DNA of 64,000 nucleotides from Colicola sp016286205 (lineage in GTDB: Bacteria > Bacteroidota > Bacteroidia > Bacteroidales > Paludibacteraceae). Below, one piece after another: positions 8,773-18,236 of the stretch. Below the pieces are notes generated by a model. The model had not been told where the DNA came from, searched no databases, and worked only from the letters and a program-made list of their open reading frames with translations. Where the stretch lies: NCBI GenBank assembly GCA_016286205.1, contig JAEESF010000001.1, positions 124,001 through 188,000 on the forward strand, given 5' to 3'. Position 1 is the first letter of the stretch. The number at the start of each line of letters is the position of its first letter. The position numbers and the translations under genes are program-made.

Positions 8773-11700
8773 ATGAGAAACTTATTTACTCGTTTATTTC
8801 TTTCTTCTAGGAAAGAATTAAGTGCAAATGTAGACTCAATATTACGCAACTCTGCGAGTCTGCTGGTTTTGCTATGCCTGAGTGTGGGATATGCATGGGG
8901 AACGAGCTATATCCCAGGAACCACAAAAACGGTGACTGCAAACGAGACAATTGATTATGCCACGATTGCAGCTGCAGATGCAACAACGTCTGGTAATTGG
9001 ATTGTGAATCCGAGAGGAAATTCTGCCACGAGTAGTAGAAAATACACCAATGTAAACGGAGATTCGAACGGAAACCCAAATGGGATTACGGATAATATTG
9101 CCACAATTAGTAGCGCTGTGAATATGCCAACCATTCAGGTTCCTTCTACAGCGAAGTACAACCAGAATGGGAAATATGTAATCCATATGCGTATTACCGG
9201 CATTACGGGGATTATTGCGCATGGTGTAACAGGTAGTTCTGGTAGAGGATGTGCCATCTATGGTCAAGAATACTCCACTTCTTTAACAGAAAATACCGAA
9301 TATGGAACGCCACTTGCTTCTATGACTCGCAGTAGTAATAGCGGAAGTTATATCTTGGAATACACTGGTTTTACTGCTAGCAAAGAATATTTAATTACAA
9401 TTGCAGCCACAGGAGGTGATGATCAATTATATGCGATAGAATTAATTGCTGGTAGCACAGCTCCTATTTGTCCAAGTGGATTGACTATAAGTGGAACGCA
9501 AATTTATACGGAAGGACAAACAATTGAGTTGGAGGCTGAGCTTGCAGACGGTAACGGAGAGATTACTTATACTTGGTACAAAGGTACTGATTTTGCAATG
9601 GCTAAGGCTGCCGGTTCAATTGGAACGGGTGCAAGTTTCAGCAAGGTTTCGTGTACGACCGACGATGCAGGTAACTATTGGTGTGAGGCGACAAAGACAG
9701 ACTGTTCTTCCGCAAACAACGCAAGCGCTTATGTTGTTACTGTTAATGAGGCTCCTAAGTATAATGTGGCATTTGCAGCCGGTACAGGGGCAGTTGGTAC
9801 AATGACTACGTTGCAGAAAATCGAAGGTGCAACGGTAACTATTCCTGCTCCCACTTTTACAGCTCCTACTGGTAAGTATTTTTCCGATTGGATAATTGCA
9901 GGAGTCGCCGGTATGACAAGTGGGCAGCCAGGCGAGACCTTTGCAATGCCAGCCGGAAATGTTACACTAACTGCAAATTGGGTAACTGAGTTGACTGGAA
10001 CTATAATATTCAACGTGGCTGTTAAGAATGTCGCCGCGAGCCAAACGACTACGATGCCATTCTATATATCCGGACTTGTAGGCGAAACTTCCGATGGTGC
10101 AGGGACTGTAACCGATATATCTAAGACTGATCGCTCCGGTAAGTATACGACGAACTGTACAGCAGGCAAGGGCGTGAAGTTTGTGTTTGAGGTAAAAGAT
10201 GGTTATGAGTTTACTCCTACGGCTATTTCTGTTCAATTGGCATCTGTAAGTACTACGGATTTTACATTCACTGCGGTTTTATCTGATGAATATGGTCATG
10301 TCCTAACAAGTAATGATGTGGTGCCGACTAGTGATGGTACGTTGACTACGATCACGTTCCCGGCTTATAACGAGAGTTTCAAGGGAACAACTACGTTATT
10401 GCTGAGCGCTTGTAGATCTGGAGGAGATGGCACTTATCGTATAGGAAAGCCTATTACTATCACAGGAACGGTGGCTGCGAAAGTACCTTGTTCTGATCCC
10501 AATGCTCCTACAGCATTCGCGAATACGGACGTAGTAGGCACATCGGCTACTTTCTCTATTACCGATGATGCAGACGCGGCATCGTACGATTTGTATTATT
10601 CAACCAGCAGCATGGCTCCTACGGCAGGAACAGTGGCTACAGAAGCGGTAACGACTAAAACACCGACTATCACTGGCCTAGCCCCGGCAACAACGTATTA
10701 TGCCTGGGTGCGCGCTGTCTGCGACGATAGTCATAAGAGCAGTTGGGTTGCACTGAGTGGTTCTACCTTTACTACAGGTAAAGCTCTGCCTAACAGTTAT
10801 ACTGTCGGTGCTAGCGCAGAAGGCGAATGTGAAGGTGGTATGACTGCCAAGATAACTCTCTCCGGCAGTCAAGTGGGAATAGATTACCAACTTAAGAAGG
10901 ATGGTGTTAATGACGGAGCTGCTTTATCCGGCACCGGAAGTGCATTAGAATGGAGCGGAAAAGGCTCCGGTGAATATACCGTCTGGGCAGTAGAGAACGC
11001 TACGTACTCCGGACTGCAGATGAGCAAAACAGCAACGATAGAAGTATATGCTACTACGGCCATTACTACTCAGCCGCAGGCTGCAGTAACCGAAGAAATA
11101 AACGAGTCGTTCACTCTCGGTAGCGGAATGGTTGCTGCAGGCAATGCGTTGACCTATCGCTGGTACACTTGCGGCAGCACGGGCACCGATACAACATTTA
11201 TCAGCGGAGCAACCAATGCAACGTACACCACATCCCAACCTATAGCCAACACCTATTATTATCGCGTACGCGTAGCAGGCACGTGCGGAGAGCCGGTATT
11301 GTCGAGTCTCATTACGGTAACAATCACTTCTGTATTGCTGCCTTCGGACGCCCCGATGATTTCTGTTCAACCGTCAGGAGACACCTACTGTGACGGAGAC
11401 GCAATCAATGCACTGAGCGTAACTGCTACCGGTTCAGGTACATTATCTTATCAATGGAAGAAAGATGGTGTGGATATACCAAGTGCTACTTCGAGCACCT
11501 ATACTCCTTCCGAGTCAGGAACGTATGCATGCGTAGTAACGAATACCGACGATGGAAAATACCCGATGCCGCTTGCTTCGAATGATGCAGTGGTAACCTT
11601 CTATGCCGCCGTAGCAGCACCTACGATCACACAAACCGAGAATGTCATTGATTTTTCTACCGCAACCGCCGATGCAACCATCTATTACACAACTGATGGA

Positions 11701-14700
11701 TCTGACCCGACAACAAGCAGTGCTTCCGGGACTAGTTATACTCTCACAGCCAGTTGCACAATCAAAGCCTATGCTGTGAAAGACGGTTGTGAATCTTCGA
11801 TAACTACACTGGCTGCGATATTCGATCCACGGGAATGCGCCGTGATAATCTCGTATACATTGGCTACTTCCGGAACAGCGACACCTACTATAGCTGCAGA
11901 TGAAAACAATTTAATAGGAGGTTCTGCTGATTATAAAGTTTCTGGCACAACTCTAAATGACGGATATAAACTCAATAGTGATCAGTATTTTGGTCTGATA
12001 TTAGCAGCAGGTCAGTTTAAGGCGGGTGACGTAGTCACAGTAACAATCACGAATAAGAGCGATGTAGGCGACAATGGTCTACATCTATGTACGTCTAAAA
12101 CAGGTTCTGCTGTTCTCAGTATAGCCGCGGGCGACGTGGTAGTAGGTGATAACATATTCACACTTACTGCTGACTGCGATGCAATATATGTTGCCAGAAG
12201 CAGTGCTTGCGTTCAGAATCCGTACATCAAATCAATATCCGTATGCCGTAAACTAAACAAATACACGGTTACGTTCGATAAGAATGATGCGTCAGCTACC
12301 GGCACAATGGCCGAACAGTACTTCTACGAAGGCTTTGCAAACGCTTTGTCTCCGAATGCGTTCTCTCTATCCGGTTTTGATTTTGCAGGATGGGCAACCT
12401 CTCCGAGTGGTAGCAAAGTATATGACGATAAGCAAAGCATCACGCTGACAGGCGATATCACTCTCTATGCATTATGGGTACCTGAGACCTTTACACTGAC
12501 CAACGTAGTTAATCCTGACGGATACGGAACAGTATCTCCTACGAGTGTATCAGGTCTTTCTTCGGGAGCAACTACGGCCATCAATTCCAATACATATACT
12601 GTTAACGGCACAACAACCGTAACAGCTACGCCGGCGGCCCAAACGGCGGAATATGACTATGCTTTCAGTGGTTGGACCGGGCTACCGGCAACAGTCACAG
12701 CCAATGCTACGGTCACGGCGAACTTTACGAGAACGCCGAGGACATATTCCGTGACCCTGAACACCAACGGAGGAACAATCAATTCCGGCAATGTGACGAG
12801 TTATACTTTTGGCACAGGTGCAACACTGCCAACTGATGTAACCAAGGATGGTGATTGGGAATTCAAGGGTTGGTACGATAATGCAGGCCTTACCGGTTCT
12901 GCAGTCACCACTATTGCAGCTGACGCAACCGGCGATAAGCAGTATTGGGCAAAATGGATATATTGTGCCCCGACCAATAGTGGTGAAACGGTATATAAAT
13001 TTGAAGTAAATAGTAGTGTATCGGATGGAAATATTTGCTCTGATGGTAATAATCCCGCATATATTACTACTTCCACTCAATTAAGCACATTGATAGGCGG
13101 AACGTTGCAAGGATATATCACGAACAATAATTCTTGGAACAACTTAGCTTTTGCTAGCGGAAGAATCACCTACGCCAATAATGATAGAGGAGTATTGATT
13201 CTTACGTTAGACTGCCCATTGCAAGAAGGTGATTTAATCCGTTTTAACAACTATTCCTCCAGCAATAGCAAATACAACTATCTGCGCCATACATCTAATA
13301 GCACTTCGGATGATCAGTTGACACTTAATGCCAGCAGATCGGAAACGGAGATACAACAACTGGAGATTCCTGCAGCCTTTGCAGGAAAAACGGAGTTGTA
13401 TATTGTACCGGGAAGCAGAACAACCGGAATCTCTTATTTCGAAATCATTCGCTCTTGTGCGATTACTTTGGATGCAGGTACCAATGGTGGTACTGTAGGC
13501 GGTAATAGTACACAAGTGATTCGTACTGTAACTGGAGATCAGATTGCGCTACCGCATGCCATCAAAGAAGGCTATCGCTTCAAAGGTTGGTTCGCCGCTC
13601 CTTCCGGAGGCAGTGCGGTAAGCGAACCATATACAGTAACGAGTGGTACTACGCTTTATGCTCAATTCGAAGACTGCCCACATGACGGCACAATATATAA
13701 GTTTGAGGTTGGAACAGGACTGACCGATGGTGCTGTAACGGCCAATAATGTAGCGTTCGACTTCAACACGTCGAATTATCTCACTACGATGATAGGAGGT
13801 ACTTTAACTACGGATGGAGAGAAAGCCTCGAAAGTATCTATCACAGGAAACAATGCCATTAATATCAACGATAATGCTGCTTATCTAAGAGTGGATATGG
13901 ACTGTGCTTTAGCAGACGGAGATGTATTTAAGTCTACCATCGGTTCAAATACGATATATGTTAGTAAAACTAATTCCAGAACAAGTACGGTTGTTTTGCC
14001 GATTGGTGTCTTAACAGAAACGTCTGTCCCTGTTTCATTAGTGGGAGAGAAGACGCTATACTTATGGAAAGGAAACGGCAGTAGTAATGCGATTTCCTAC
14101 TTTGAGATTACGCGTCCAAAACGAACCAATATTACGCTGAGCGCTCCTAACGCTTATAATCATTACACAACATCTGTAGTTGCTACGTACGACCAACCAA
14201 TGCCGGAGATAGCTACTCTACCATTGCGTACGGGCTATGTATTCGGTGGATATTATGACGAACCGAATGGGGCCGGTACACAATACTACAACGGATTGGG
14301 TTATAGCGTTCACGATTGGGACAAAGATGTCGTAAGTGCTACACTGTATGCCTATTGGGTTGAGCCTTGCAATATTGCTCCTACATTGACGACGATTGTG
14401 CCTGTTGCTACAATATGGGATGGGCAAGGAGTTGATATGTCGCTTGTTCAATTGTCATGCGACTTCGATACTACGGGTATTCAATATTCGTTGGTATCCG
14501 CTTCGGAGGCTATAGCTGGATGTACGTTTATCTATATGGACGAACGTATCTATATACAAGGTACGCCTGCGTTAGGCAATGCTTCTACTGTTACGAAGAC
14601 TATCACATTCACGATGGCCAATGATTGTTCTCCTGCTTCTACCTATACGGTAACGGCGACTATCCGCATCTATCCGGCAAGTAAGAAAGCGAGAATTGCT

Positions 14701-16998
14701 TACATCATAGAAGGAACAGAAGGAGGAGATTTTGATGACTATAATACTTCTCAAGAATCAAGTAGTTCCGCTTTGTTAAGCTATCTAAGAGGTTTCTATG
14801 ACGTAGATTGTGTCAATGGATATGCCACCAAAGATGCTGATGCAATAGCCAATTTCTATAAAGACTATGACTTGCTGATTGTTACCGACTTTATGGAAAC
14901 GCCCAAAGGTTATACCAATGCTATCGGTACACTGATTGACAAGAAACCTATCTTAAGTTTCGAGGCGTATGTTGCAGGTAAAAACGGAAGTAATTGGCAT
15001 ATAGGTTCAAACCCTGCAGACCCGAGTCCGAAAGCGAAGACAATGAAAGTTCTTTGCGCGGGGCACGCAATCTTCAAAGATGCAGAAGGAGTACAAGTGA
15101 TTAACAAGCCGGGCGGCGTGAGTGATACGACGATTACCGTGCTTAGCACAACAAGCGGAAAAGGTCTGCAAGGATTCGTTATCAATGAGGCTCCAGACTT
15201 TATATTCCTTGCGACAGTACGCGATGAGAATAATGGTCGTGATCTAATTGTCAGTTGCGAACGGCAGATAGTATTCCAGGCTCGTTTGCTGATGTATTGC
15301 ATCAACTATAATGAGATGAACAACTTAACGCCAGCCGGACGAGTGGTAATGCACCAGATGATTGAATATCTCCTATCAACCGACGAAACCAAAGTGGCAG
15401 ACTGCTCGCTGGTATTCGATGATAAGCATGGTACGCATGTATGGTCTGATCCTCAGAACTGGGCTCCGGGCTATAACATTATTCCTACTGCATTCCATCC
15501 GACGCGTATCATCGCAGAATGCCATGTAGACATAGACGATGCGCATGCAGGTAGTGTCAAAGTGAATAAGGGACGCGATGGACTTGGTAATCCGGTAGAT
15601 GGTAAATTGATAGTTGAGCCGTATGGAGGTTTGACGATTGCCGGTATCGTTGCCAAAGTAAACGACACACGTTATGCTTCGCCTATCACTATCAAAGCCG
15701 AAGATTTGTTGATTAAGGCAGACGCTACACATAATGGTGCATTCGTATATGGAAATAAAGAGTCGGATGTACGTGCGACGGTAGAATATTACAGTCGAGG
15801 CACAAATGCAAACTCAGCAAATCCCGTATGGCAATATATCGGTATTCCATTCCAGGCAAATCGAACAGCGATTGAACTATATTACGAAGCATGGATGTGT
15901 CGTTGGGAGAAAGAGTCCGGACTTGGCGGTCTATGGCAATGGGTGAACAACAATGACGTACTGATCCCGTTTGAAGGCTATTGTATCACGCAGGAGAGTA
16001 GTAAAACCTATACTAATTCCGGTAAACTGAATCCACCAATCACAACCACTATCGCATTGGATAATCAAGATGATGATGGTTTTGCATTTGCTGCTAACAG
16101 CTGGACGGCACCAATTAAGATTCAAGAGATGACGGCGTCCGACTTTATTAATGCAGAGCAGGCAATCTATATCTACCATACAGGCTCATACGCTGATTGG
16201 GAAAGTAATGGTGATCCGGTGAGTGCCGTCTCGCCTGGTTCGGCCGCAACCCTACCTGGGCAGTACGCCGTGATACCGATTCACTCATCGCCTTATCTAA
16301 CTGGTGCTGACTCCGTAATTCCGGCTATGCAAGGATTCTTTGTGAAGACGACTTCTGATAATGCACAATTGGATTTGGTATACAATCGTACCGTATATGA
16401 CGCTAAGTATTTCAGATCCTCTACGCAACCGATGCGTGCACCGCGAAGAGCATCATCCGCACCGGATGTGATGGTGCTGGGTGTCAGTGGTGCTACCTCC
16501 GGCGGCGATCGCGTGCATTTGCTTTCACGTGGTGATTTCTCAGACACGTATGAGGACGGCTGGGATGGCCGTAAGATAGAGGGCGATACTGTAGCGCCAA
16601 TGTTGGCCATTATGAAAGAAACTGACAAAATGAGTGTTGCTGCCATTCCTACGCTGGACGAACGGGATTTGTTATTCCGCGCAGGAAGGGATAGTCTCTA
16701 CGTCTTTAGTTTCAATTATGATCAAGACGGATTGTTCCTATATGACCGCTTAACAGAACAAGCAACACCAATAAAGACGAACAGGACTTATTCGTTCAAG
16801 GCGACCAATAAAATACCGGCAGAGCGATTCCTGATTACATCGAATCCTCCGCATGGAGTGCCCACCGATATGGATGCAACAAGTGCAGAATATATGAATA
16901 ACAAGCCGGTAAAGATTATTCATGAGGATAAATTGTTTATTCTATACCGCGGTGAGGTATATGATGCACTTGGAAAACGCGCAAGCATAAATAAGTAA
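8773..16998 (+). CDS. Giant secreted multidomain surface protein, paralog of the upstream giant
   Basis: 2741 residues. The signal peptide has a long polar lead (about 28 residues) before SLLVLLCLSVGYAWG. Modules in order: a beta-rich N-terminal domain, Ig-like domains (WYKGTDF... GNYWCEA), an InlB-type repeat, a fibronectin III domain near 573-670, a chitobiase-C-like domain near 946-1015 (IYYTTDGSDPTT), three InlB-type repeats near 1163-1236, 1325-1396 and 1562-1636, and two related beta domains starting IYKFEV. Residues about 1971-2206 and 2350-2546 match the C-terminal blocks of the upstream giant. The end (KLFILYRGEVYDALGKRASINK) is the short shared tag. Likely secreted and surface-held; function unknown. 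It is followed within 15 bases by a second companion gene. Confidence 0.88.
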   Translation: MRNLFTRLFLSSRKELSANVDSILRNSASLLVLLCLSVGYAWGTSYIPGTTKTVTANETIDYATIAAADATTSGNWIVNPRGNSATSSRKYTNVNGDSNGNPNGITDNIATISSAVNMPTIQVPSTAKYNQNGKYVIHMRITGITGIIAHGVTGSSGRGCAIYGQEYSTSLTENTEYGTPLASMTRSSNSGSYILEYTGFTASKEYLITIAATGGDDQLYAIELIAGSTAPICPSGLTISGTQIYTEGQTIELEAELADGNGEITYTWYKGTDFAMAKAAGSIGTGASFSKVSCTTDDAGNYWCEATKTDCSSANNASAYVVTVNEAPKYNVAFAAGTGAVGTMTTLQKIEGATVTIPAPTFTAPTGKYFSDWIIAGVAGMTSGQPGETFAMPAGNVTLTANWVTELTGTIIFNVAVKNVAASQTTTMPFYISGLVGETSDGAGTVTDISKTDRSGKYTTNCTAGKGVKFVFEVKDGYEFTPTAISVQLASVSTTDFTFTAVLSDEYGHVLTSNDVVPTSDGTLTTITFPAYNESFKGTTTLLLSACRSGGDGTYRIGKPITITGTVAAKVPCSDPNAPTAFANTDVVGTSATFSITDDADAASYDLYYSTSSMAPTAGTVATEAVTTKTPTITGLAPATTYYAWVRAVCDDSHKSSWVALSGSTFTTGKALPNSYTVGASAEGECEGGMTAKITLSGSQVGIDYQLKKDGVNDGAALSGTGSALEWSGKGSGEYTVWAVENATYSGLQMSKTATIEVYATTAITTQPQAAVTEEINESFTLGSGMVAAGNALTYRWYTCGSTGTDTTFISGATNATYTTSQPIANTYYYRVRVAGTCGEPVLSSLITVTITSVLLPSDAPMISVQPSGDTYCDGDAINALSVTATGSGTLSYQWKKDGVDIPSATSSTYTPSESGTYACVVTNTDDGKYPMPLASNDAVVTFYAAVAAPTITQTENVIDFSTATADATIYYTTDGSDPTTSSASGTSYTLTASCTIKAYAVKDGCESSITTLAAIFDPRECAVIISYTLATSGTATPTIAADENNLIGGSADYKVSGTTLNDGYKLNSDQYFGLILAAGQFKAGDVVTVTITNKSDVGDNGLHLCTSKTGSAVLSIAAGDVVVGDNIFTLTADCDAIYVARSSACVQNPYIKSISVCRKLNKYTVTFDKNDASATGTMAEQYFYEGFANALSPNAFSLSGFDFAGWATSPSGSKVYDDKQSITLTGDITLYALWVPETFTLTNVVNPDGYGTVSPTSVSGLSSGATTAINSNTYTVNGTTTVTATPAAQTAEYDYAFSGWTGLPATVTANATVTANFTRTPRTYSVTLNTNGGTINSGNVTSYTFGTGATLPTDVTKDGDWEFKGWYDNAGLTGSAVTTIAADATGDKQYWAKWIYCAPTNSGETVYKFEVNSSVSDGNICSDGNNPAYITTSTQLSTLIGGTLQGYITNNNSWNNLAFASGRITYANNDRGVLILTLDCPLQEGDLIRFNNYSSSNSKYNYLRHTSNSTSDDQLTLNASRSETEIQQLEIPAAFAGKTELYIVPGSRTTGISYFEIIRSCAITLDAGTNGGTVGGNSTQVIRTVTGDQIALPHAIKEGYRFKGWFAAPSGGSAVSEPYTVTSGTTLYAQFEDCPHDGTIYKFEVGTGLTDGAVTANNVAFDFNTSNYLTTMIGGTLTTDGEKASKVSITGNNAININDNAAYLRVDMDCALADGDVFKSTIGSNTIYVSKTNSRTSTVVLPIGVLTETSVPVSLVGEKTLYLWKGNGSSNAISYFEITRPKRTNITLSAPNAYNHYTTSVVATYDQPMPEIATLPLRTGYVFGGYYDEPNGAGTQYYNGLGYSVHDWDKDVVSATLYAYWVEPCNIAPTLTTIVPVATIWDGQGVDMSLVQLSCDFDTTGIQYSLVSASEAIAGCTFIYMDERIYIQGTPALGNASTVTKTITFTMANDCSPASTYTVTATIRIYPASKKARIAYIIEGTEGGDFDDYNTSQESSSSALLSYLRGFYDVDCVNGYATKDADAIANFYKDYDLLIVTDFMETPKGYTNAIGTLIDKKPILSFEAYVAGKNGSNWHIGSNPADPSPKAKTMKVLCAGHAIFKDAEGVQVINKPGGVSDTTITVLSTTSGKGLQGFVINEAPDFIFLATVRDENNGRDLIVSCERQIVFQARLLMYCINYNEMNNLTPAGRVVMHQMIEYLLSTDETKVADCSLVFDDKHGTHVWSDPQNWAPGYNIIPTAFHPTRIIAECHVDIDDAHAGSVKVNKGRDGLGNPVDGKLIVEPYGGLTIAGIVAKVNDTRYASPITIKAEDLLIKADATHNGAFVYGNKESDVRATVEYYSRGTNANSANPVWQYIGIPFQANRTAIELYYEAWMCRWEKESGLGGLWQWVNNNDVLIPFEGYCITQESSKTYTNSGKLNPPITTTIALDNQDDDGFAFAANSWTAPIKIQEMTASDFINAEQAIYIYHTGSYADWESNGDPVSAVSPGSAATLPGQYAVIPIHSSPYLTGADSVIPAMQGFFVKTTSDNAQLDLVYNRTVYDAKYFRSSTQPMRAPRRASSAPDVMVLGVSGATSGGDRVHLLSRGDFSDTYEDGWDGRKIEGDTVAPMLAIMKETDKMSVAAIPTLDERDLLFRAGRDSLYVFSFNYDQDGLFLYDRLTEQATPIKTNRTYSFKATNKIPAERFLITSNPPHGVPTDMDATSAEYMNNKPVKIIHEDKLFILYRGEVYDALGKRASINK

Positions 16999-17007
16999 GG
17001 AGAGGAG
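16999..17007 (+). promoter_or_regulatory. Shine-Dalgarno-like site of the second companion gene
   Basis: GGAGAGGAG ends 6 bases before the ATG at 17014 and overlaps the stop region of the giant gene. It parallels the site before the first companion gene. Confidence 0.55.
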
Positions 17008-17013
17008 TAGACC

Positions 17014-17667
17014 ATGAAAAGACTCATTATTCGTATAGGAGTTGCATTAGTTGTACTCGTATCCGGATTCGCATTAGTGCAATCAGTACTGCTTGTTCTA
17101 AACAACAAGGAGGATCAAACTAATGCGTCATCTGTTATCGTGTCCTCTCCTTCTCCTACGGCTCTGCCGGTTCAATTTAGATTCTCGAGAACGGGACGCA
17201 TCTCTTGGAGGGCTGATTATCAGGGGAGTTCGTCTACTAGCAGTACTCTTCTCCCGGAAGCAACTATGTCTTCTTCGCATGAACTGTTCGCAACCAGCCG
17301 CTCGCACGTACATATAATAGACGGAGGATACAGTACTGCTTATGCTACTAGTTCTTCGGGCAATACTTCCTCACGCGGGATAAACTATGGTGGCGGAGGA
17401 GTGATGATGCCAATGACGCATTTCTCCGCATTGGCGTCTGTGCGGCAAATAGCGCAACCCGAGGCGAATGAGGCACCTCAGATGGCAACAATGGCATCTG
17501 CACCGATACGTCATGCACCTGGGCCTCCTAATCCTCCAGATCCTCTTGATGAGGAGCACCAATTAATAGAACAACCCCTAGGAGATGCCGTATTGCCACT
17601 GTCATTATTGCTGATAGGATATGCCTTGGTAATGGTATGGCGCCATCGCCGGAGGGCTAATTTATAA
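17014..17667 (+). CDS. Small membrane-anchored companion protein with PLGDA-TM-RRRR tail
   Basis: 217 residues, no named family recognised. The N-terminus is a hydrophobic signal or anchor segment (LIIRIGVALVVLVSGFALV). The middle is rich in Ser, Ala, Gly and Met and looks disordered, and is followed by a Pro-rich linker (GPPNPPDPLDEE). The end is QPLGDAVLPLSLLL, a membrane helix, then RHRRRANL. The tail aligns with that of the 6729-7205 protein, although the middle parts differ in sequence and length. It follows the giant gene by 15 bases, has a clear Shine-Dalgarno site and is followed by a terminator, so it closes the transcript. An anchor, adaptor or processed partner of the giant is inferred, not shown. 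Confidence 0.75.
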   Translation: MKRLIIRIGVALVVLVSGFALVQSVLLVLNNKEDQTNASSVIVSSPSPTALPVQFRFSRTGRISWRADYQGSSSTSSTLLPEATMSSSHELFATSRSHVHIIDGGYSTAYATSSSGNTSSRGINYGGGGVMMPMTHFSALASVRQIAQPEANEAPQMATMASAPIRHAPGPPNPPDPLDEEHQLIEQPLGDAVLPLSLLLIGYALVMVWRHRRRANL

Positions 17668-17670
17668 TAC

Positions 17671-17706
17671 AAGGGACGCGCGCGTGTGCGTCCCTTATTA
17701 TTTTTC
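17671..17706 (+). terminator. Intrinsic terminator after the giant-protein cluster
   Basis: A 9-bp perfect stem (17671-17679 with 17688-17696) with an 8-base loop, followed by ATTATTTTT. It ends the plus-strand cassette. Confidence 0.8.
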
Positions 17707-17739
17707 TATCGCGTTCCTATCACGTTCTTATCTCTATCC

Positions 17740-17769
17740 TTCGGTTATCGTTCGGTTATCGTTCGGTTA
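17740..17769. repeat. 11-bp direct repeat, about 2.7 copies
   Basis: TTCGGTTATCG at 17740 and 17751, then the first 8 bases again at 17762. It lies between two convergent terminators. No function seen. Confidence 0.7.
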
Positions 17770-17789
17770 AGACCAATGTGAACAAGCAT

Positions 17790-17814
17790 AAAAAAAGGAG
17801 ACCTCTCAGTCTCC
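17790..17814 (-). terminator. Terminator of the tRNA-Ala(CGC) transcript
   Basis: GGAGAC/GTCTCC stem (17797-17814) with a 6-base loop, followed on the minus strand by a T run (17796-17790). It lies about 165 bases past the tRNA 3' end, beyond the duplicated 3' fragment. Confidence 0.7.
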
Positions 17815-17836
17815 TCGTATGAATGTTTATAAATCT

Positions 17837-17865
17837 AAAACGAAGTGGAGCATGGGGGACTCGAA
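17837..17865 (-). repeat. Second copy of the tRNA-Ala(CGC) 3' end (29 bp)
   Basis: Bases 17837-17865 are identical to 17970-17998, which cover the 3' acceptor strand, most of the T arm and the first bases after the tRNA. The copy lies 133 bases downstream of the original in the direction of transcription. It looks like a partial duplication or an old attachment-site scar. Confidence 0.85.
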
Positions 17866-17876
17866 GATTGCCTTAC

Positions 17877-17948
17877 GCAATAATCGTTCGAATGAAATGA
17901 GATAAGACGATTTGCTGGCAATAATCGTTCGAGTAAAACGAGATAAGA
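17877..17948. repeat. Two 31-bp imperfect repeats between the tRNA fragments
   Basis: 17877-17907 and 17918-17948 match at 28 of 31 positions, and both begin GCAATAATCGTTCGA. They fill most of the space between the two copies of the tRNA 3' end. Confidence 0.8.
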
Positions 17949-17978
17949 ACCCGGGCGAGAGTCCCCTGCAAAACGAAG

Positions 17979-18051
17979 TGGAGCATGGGGGACTCGAACC
18001 CCCTACCTTGACATTGCGAACGTCACGCTCTACCAGATGAGCTAATACCCC
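17979..18051 (-). tRNA. tRNA-Ala (anticodon CGC)
   Basis: A full cloverleaf can be folded on the minus strand: acceptor GGGGTAT/ATGCTCC, D arm GCTC/GAGC, anticodon stem TGACG/TGTCA with loop TTCGCAA (anticodon CGC), T stem GGGGG/CCCCC with loop TTCGAGT. G3:U70, the alanine identity pair, is present. CCA is not encoded. It is preceded by its own promoter and leader hairpin. Confidence 0.93.
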
Positions 18052-18066
18052 TTTGCGCTAAAAAAC

Positions 18067-18098
18067 AAAGAAGGTTGTCTCACGACAACCCAATCTTT
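18067..18098 (-). other. Leader hairpin between promoter and tRNA-Ala(CGC)
   Basis: A perfect 7-bp stem GGTTGTC/GACAACC (18073-18079 with 18084-18090, loop of 4) is extended by five further A/T-G/C pairs (18067-18071 with 18094-18098). On the minus strand it is followed by GTTTTTT, so it looks like an intrinsic terminator or attenuator placed upstream of the tRNA. Confidence 0.6.
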
Positions 18099-18124
18099 TT
18101 ACTTAACCTTAAATCTAATACCAT
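18080..18124 (-). other. Possible 14-codon leader ORF before tRNA-Ala(CGC)
   Basis: ATG at 18124 begins about 12 bases after the -7 element and reads MVLDLRLSKKIGLS, with the TGA reaching into the loop of the leader hairpin. Translation would interfere with hairpin formation. Very short, so it may be chance. Confidence 0.3.
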
Positions 18125-18136
18125 GAAAAACACGGT

Positions 18137-18169
18137 GCAAAAGTACTGCTATTTTGCAATATGACCAAA
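18137..18169 (-). promoter_or_regulatory. Promoter of the tRNA-Ala(CGC) transcript
   Basis: On the minus strand: TTTG (18169-18166), 20 bases, TACTTTTG (18145-18138). This is the Bacteroidetes -33/-7 form. Confidence 0.75.
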
Positions 18170-18236
18170 TATTTTAGTAAAAAAGTGCTAAAAAAGAAAA
18201 AAGTGCTAATTTTAGTTTGCAAAAAGTCACAAAAAA

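Noticed and set aside
8773..16998. A polyketide or non-ribosomal synthetase, given the size
   Set aside because: The protein has a signal peptide and only beta repeats of surface proteins; no carrier, condensation or adenylation motifs.
17837..17998. A CRISPR-like array, because of repeats with spacing
   Set aside because: Only two copies of each repeat, unequal kinds, and the outer repeat is clearly tRNA sequence. No cas genes are in the window.
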